From positions 21,874,565-21,938,564 of the forward strand of contig OY776125.1 of the NCBI GenBank assembly GCA_963675135.1: a DNA stretch of 64,000 nucleotides. Reading direction: 5' to 3'. Each line of letters begins with the position of its first letter. Positions within the stretch are counted from its first letter, which is position 1. The stretch is from Galeopsis tetrahit. Its lineage: Eukaryota > Streptophyta > Magnoliopsida > Lamiales > Lamiaceae. Shown piece by piece: positions 59,436 to 64,000 of the stretch. The translations under genes and the position numbers were made by a program. The notes beneath the pieces were generated by a model. That model did not search any database. It was given only the letters and a program-made list of their open reading frames with translations, and was not told the origin of the DNA.

Positions 59436-62400
59436 ATGACGTTTTTCCACTTCCTGAACTGTGCACTTCTTACGTTTGGTCCTCACGCCGTTTACTACTC
59501 CGCCACTCCCTTGTAAGCTTAATTGTCCTTTTTTCGTTTTGTTTCTCGTCAGATTCTCCATTGAATCTACTTACATAATCGGCACCTCTGTACTGCGACT
59601 GCTGTAAATTTTTCCGTCGCACTTTAATTTATTCCCTGATTTTGTGTATTGTTTGTATTGCAATTTTGGAAGGATATATATTAGAGTTTATTCCAAGTGA
59701 GAAAGATTAGGGTTCAATATATGGTTGTCGATTAAATGTGAATAAAACGTGCTGGTTCGGAATTGTATGAATGAATCCTGGTATTGGGCGTTGCTGAAGT
59801 AAATCTAGTAAAATTTAATGCACATAGGCGGGGTTTTTTTTTAATACTGGGGGTACCTATGATCGTTGAGCTGTAAAGTAACATTTTACTTTGTTCGTTC
59901 AGTTTCAAAAGTCGGTAATTGGACTAAGGACTCTTGCTTGCATCTAATTAAGTGCCATCCATGGAATTTTTATGGATTTATGCAGTTATATATCCGTAAG
60001 CAAGTTTTGTTGAATGTGTTGGGAGCTTATTTATGAACTTTCGTGCCCATATGTGTGATTGTTTGAATACTGGGATACCTATGATCTTTGATCGAGCTGT
60101 AAAGTAACATTTTACTATGTTTCAACGATCTCTAATTGGACTAAGAACTCTTGCTTGCATCTAATCAAGTGCTATTGCTTGGATTTTTTTTGGGTTTCTG
60201 CAGTTATATGTCTCTTAAAAAGTTTTCTTGAATGATTTGGGAGCTTATTTATTTTATTGTCAATATGTTGGAAAAGCAATTTTGTCTAACATGTTACCCA
60301 TTTTACATCTACAGATCTGAGTATGACACAATTGGCACTTCAATTAGAACTGCTGTGGTCTATCTTGTGACCGCATTAATAAAGGTTGGTCATTCTTATC
60401 TAAATGATTGACTGAATCCACATTTGATGTCACTTCTTCGTAGCCATGAGTTCTTATTCGTCATATATCTTTTTTGCAGCTTGTTTGTCTTGCAACATTT
60501 CTTAACGTATCTGAAAGTGACAGCTTTGACCCATATCAGGTATTTCTTTTCTTATATTTTCATGCTCTATATCTGTTTGATATTATCTACTCCCTTTGTC
60601 CACCAAAAGTGTGCTCACTTTTTTTTATACATGTTTTTAAAAAAATCATATTTTAATTATAAAAAATATATGTGGGGTAACGAGTAAAGAATATTGTTGG
60701 TAGATACTCAATCTTGTTAATAAAGTAGAAAAAAATACTTAAAAATTAATTATTTAAATAGAATAAGCATGTTTTTTGTGGACCCAAAAAAAAGAAATGA
60801 TCACACTTTTGGTGGACGGAGGGAGTAATATTTTACCCGTGCATGAATATCGAAATGTATTGTTATGTGCTTTAATCTACTTACTAATGGTTGAAGTGAT
60901 AGTCACCATATGGTTTTTATATAACCATGGATCCTTTGTGTGCTGAGGAATGGCGTTAGTTACTTGCTAATACGTTAATGTTTGGATTGTATGAAGTTCT
61001 AAAACTAACTGTGCCTTTCTGAACATTCACCAGGTTATGACAAGCATCTTTTCACTCTGTTTGTTACTTAGTTTATGACTTGAATATAAACAAAGATTGT
61101 GATGAAGTGGATTCTGTTGCAAAGTTTAATAAGCAAACATCTTTAATATGCTAATTTTGATTTTTCTCCACTATTCTTTCTTTTCCCACACGTTTCTTAT
61201 TGGGTTGAAGGAGGTGTGGTGTAGGGCAGAGTAGAAGTTTTTTCTTGTCGAGAATTCAGTTTTGCTTTGTTTCTTTCAACTTCACCATGCATTTCTGGGG
61301 GAATATCTTTCACATCATGATTCGCGAGGATTTGATCTCGTTAAGTTTTCAAAGAAAACACTAGTTTGCTCAAAATTCTAAAGTCTTCTTGTCCATTATT
61401 GTTCAGGAATTGTTGAAAGCTTTGATTGGATTCATAGATGTTGCAGGGCTTTATTTTGCCTTGACACAGTTAACACATAGGAATATTTCTCAAAACCACA
61501 AATTCCAAGCTGTGGGACTTGGTAAGTAGGTTCTGTTTCATTTTCTTAATCATTTTATATTTCACTGCACTTCCTATCACTTTGTCAATATGGTGCTTAC
61601 ATCTGTTGTATAGGCTGTATAGCCAATACAGCTGAGCTGTGCATCAATCATTTAGATGATGTTTTAGCTTTCTGGATTATATGGAAAATGAAAAACTATT
61701 AATGTGAAAACAGTGTTGTTCTTTGGCTTGCTTGATTTAGTTACCCTTTGAATGGACAAATATTTCAAATTGTTCCTATTGCTGTGGTATACCGTATAGT
61801 ATATAATATGAGACTATGAGTTGGTTATGCAGAATATATAAGGATACTGTATTTTTGTCCTGTTTATGTTAGTGGATTTCAGCATATGTAGGTGGTATTT
61901 TCAAACTCAATTAAATAGTGCAGAATCACCTTTTTTTTTTAATAAGTGATTCTGGACCTGAAATCTTGTTTGCAAACACCACCATAATATGTACGTTGAA
62001 TTATACTCCTTCCGTCCCATTATTATTTGAACATTTGCCAAAAACCTCTATCGGTTTGTCCCATTATTATTTGAACATTTGCCACCTACTCCTTACTCCT
62101 TAAAAAATCTCCCTTAAACATCTACGGAGTACTATTTACACCCCATGCCATACTTTTTACACACAACAAAATATTCTCTCTCCAATAAAGTAGAAATACC
62201 CATAATATCCCTCCTAAAAGTCAACTTTACCACCTTTAATACTAATAAACAAGTCTACATTAAAACCCGTGCAAACAGTAAATGTTCAATTAAGAATGGG
62301 ACGGAGGAAGTACAGTTTGTTTGGTTCAAGGATTTTGACGATGAAGCAAATGAACAACATTTGATTTCGAGTTAAAACATTTCTTCCTACCTAGCTTGAC

Positions 62401-63425
62401 TATCTACTTTCTTCCCTTGGGTAGGTTGGGCCTTTGCTGATTCTGTCCTCCATAGGCTGGCACCACTTTGGATGGGTGCCAAAGGTTTGGAATTCACATG
62501 GGATTATGTCTTACAGGGTCTTGAAGCAAATGCTAACTTGGTATGGAAGCTTATCTTGTTGTTGATTATATTCATATTCATCTTACAAGACATGCCATAT
62601 TTGACTCTCTTTCTCCCCTCATATTATAGTCGGGTTTATTGCACGAAATCTCCCTCGTGGTTTGGAAATGTTGAGCGAAAAAACCCCTCCTGGTTTGGAA
62701 ATTACATGAATTCCCCCACTGTATCTTAAATAAGGCTTTTAACATTGTTTTCTATTTCCTCTATTTCCTATATCTTGTTTTTCCAAATACTGAAGTCTTG
62801 AGACTATTCTATAAAGGACATAACGGAAAATAAATAACACTGTTAACTCGTTTCTGGACAAAGCGGGGGGTTAACTTTATTAGTAAATCACACGGGATTT
62901 CGTGAAATTTCCAGACCATGAGAGATTTTGCGCAATATTTCCAAACCACGAGGGGGTTTCGTACAATTAAGCCAATTATAGTCTGCAAGTTTTTATTAGT
63001 TCTGCTTCTTTACAATTGTATGAGCTCGTCATTCTCTCATTCTTCTCCTTGTATGTTTGGGCCATTGTGCATTAGGTGTTAAGTATATCACTTGCAGCAC
63101 TAGGATCATTAATGTGGCTTAGGAAAAACAAGCCCAAGACTATGATCCCTATTATATATGCTTGTGCGGGAATTGTGGCAACAATGCCATCGATCACAAG
63201 GTATGTTTTTTTTTACTGCTTGTTTTTTCATTTTTGAATACTCATAGTTTAGTCCAATCACTTGCGTTAATCTGTTGGAATGATCTATGGTATGTTTGCA
63301 GTTATCTGAAACTGGGGTTGGGATGGCATTTCCCGAAAGTGGTAGGATTCGAGCTGTTCACTTCTTTGACGATGGCTTTCATTAGCTGGCAGCTATTTGT
63401 CGTTTGCCAGAGGCCATCTAATTGA
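59436..63425 (+). CDS. TMEM147: Transmembrane protein 147 (ER membrane, BOS complex subunit)
   Basis: Seven exons join in frame with GT-AG introns: 59436-59512, 60315-60384, 60480-60539, 61407-61521, 62425-62540, 63076-63200 and 63302-63425, giving 228 residues; human TMEM147 has 224. The start MTFFHFLNCALLTFGPHAVY matches the conserved N-terminus (human MTLFHFGNCFALAYFP). LGWAFADSVLHRLAPLWMGA and AKGLEFTWDYVLQGLEANAN match the conserved central loop. About seven hydrophobic segments span the protein, as expected of a polytopic ER protein. In animals TMEM147 joins Nicalin and NOMO next to the Sec61 translocon, where multi-pass proteins are inserted; the plant role is inferred from conservation. 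Introns hold a 220 bp tandem duplication, two Stowaway-type MITEs and a MULE-type MITE, none touching splice sites. Confidence 0.95.
59844..60257. repeat. ~223 bp tandem duplication in TMEM147 intron 1
   Basis: TACCTATGATC, GAGCTGTAAAGTAACATTTT, CTCTTGCTTGCATCTAAT, TGCAGTTATAT and TTGGGAGCTTATTTAT recur in the same order in 59844-60040 and 60067-60257. The copies are moderately diverged. Confidence 0.85.
60590..60825. mobile_element. Stowaway-type MITE in TMEM147 intron 3
   Basis: The ends CTCCCTTTGTCCACCAAAAG and CTTTTGGTGGACGGAGGGAG are inverted repeats flanked by TA. Length is 236 bp. Confidence 0.85.
62006..62310. mobile_element. Stowaway-type MITE in TMEM147 intron 4
   Basis: The ends CTCCTTCCGTCCCATT and AATGGGACGGAGGAAG are inverted repeats flanked by TA. 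A 36 bp segment around GTCCCATTATTATTTGAACA is repeated near the left end. Confidence 0.85.
62632..62974. mobile_element. MULE-type MITE in TMEM147 intron 5
   Basis: The termini GGGTTTATTGCACGAAAT and the inverted GGCTTAATTGTACGAAAC begin about 40 bp arms that share CTCGTGGTTTGGAAAT. The 9 bp duplication ATTATAGTC is present at 62623-62631 and 62975-62983, the length typical of Mutator-like elements. Confidence 0.85.
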
Positions 63426-63707
63426 GGAATATATTATGATACAAAAGATAATTAAGGTGATTGCAGAGCAGGAAACTCTTGCACTTCATTGATTTTAGGC
63501 TGCTGTTGTTTAGTCTCTTTGAGAGGTCCGTTCGATCTAAAAAAACCAGCCAGTAATGTGAAATTTCGAATGGTAAGAAGAGACAAAAAGCTATTTGTTT
63601 CAATTTCTTCTTCCTTTAATTTGTATGTAGTTATGGTAAGGATTAACTGAATTTCCAGCTAGTCGTATGGAATTTTTGAATGATAACAAGTGACAAAAAC
63701 GTATTTA

Positions 63708-63977
63708 CTCCCTCCGTCCCGGTATAAATTTCTCCTTTCTTTTGAGTGTTTTGATTAAGGAATATGATAAAATAATAGATGTAGTAGAAGTGATGTGATG
63801 GTGAGAGAGAAAATAATAGATTAGTAAGAGATGAAATATGATAAAATAATAGATAAAGTATAAGTGATGTGATTGAGAGAGAGAAAATAATTTGTAAAAA
63901 ATGGAATAGAAAACTTATTGTGGGACATTAAAAAAGAAAAGTGGGAAACTTATAGATTTATAGTGGGACGGAGGGAG
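63708..63977. mobile_element. Stowaway-type MITE, complete
   Basis: The ends CTCCCTCCGTCCCGGTATAA and TTATAGTGGGACGGAGGGAG are inverted repeats flanked by TA. The interior has two AATATGATAAAATAATAGAT blocks. It lies about 280 bp beyond the TMEM147 stop codon, and no other gene is visible to the right edge. Confidence 0.88.
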
Positions 63978-64000
63978 TATTTTTCAATCATCTCGATAAA

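Overview
The window is nuclear DNA from a flowering plant. Genes are intron-rich with GT-AG splicing, intergenic DNA is AT-rich, and plant transposon families are abundant. The allene oxide synthase carries a chloroplast transit peptide, and the exocyst, kinase and WD40 proteins are plant-type. A eudicot is clear; an asterid, perhaps Lamiales, is only my guess. There is no bacterial or organellar DNA and no CRISPR array.

Six host genes are supported. (1) SEC3 exocyst subunit, minus strand, 286-12446: 21 coding exons that join in frame, with the last ~110 codons beyond the left edge. (2) Allene oxide synthase (CYP74A), plus strand, 24808-26385, intronless, with a TATA box, G-box and W-box upstream. 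(3) A small 96-residue plant protein of unknown function, minus strand, 29691-29981. (4) A JINGUBANG-like seven-bladed WD40 protein, plus strand, 41056-42342, intronless. (5) A USP-domain plus kinase-domain protein, minus strand, 45482-50217, 8 exons, lacking the catalytic Asp and the catalytic-loop Asn, so a probable pseudokinase. (6) TMEM147, an ER membrane protein, plus strand, 59436-63425, 7 exons, behind a cluster of site II promoter boxes.

The rest is mostly transposon-derived. A 4.4 kb PIF/Harbinger element (17605-22003) still has its TIRs, TSD and two genes, but both genes carry nonsense mutations. Next to it a ~300 bp TRIM retrotransposon sits inside a hAT element. Three short tRNA-derived SINEs of one family are present, two with perfect target-site duplications. 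Other elements are a second hAT element with a nested MITE, a CACTA element, Helitron ends, a retroposon family with a 3' poly(A), the 3' part of a Ty3/gypsy chromovirus, L1 LINE debris, and many Stowaway-, Tourist- and MULE-type MITEs, several in introns. A degenerate ~170 bp satellite-like array lies at about 30745-31520, just downstream of what looks like a promoter without a gene.

The host genes are not an operon or an obvious cluster: they sit on both strands, kilobases apart. Allene oxide synthase (jasmonate synthesis) and a JINGUBANG-like protein share the window, but nothing in the sequence links them. I found no clearly new biological system. The most notable items are the doubly substituted pseudokinase, the nested transposons with intact junctions, the retroposon family, and the satellite array with its orphan promoter.
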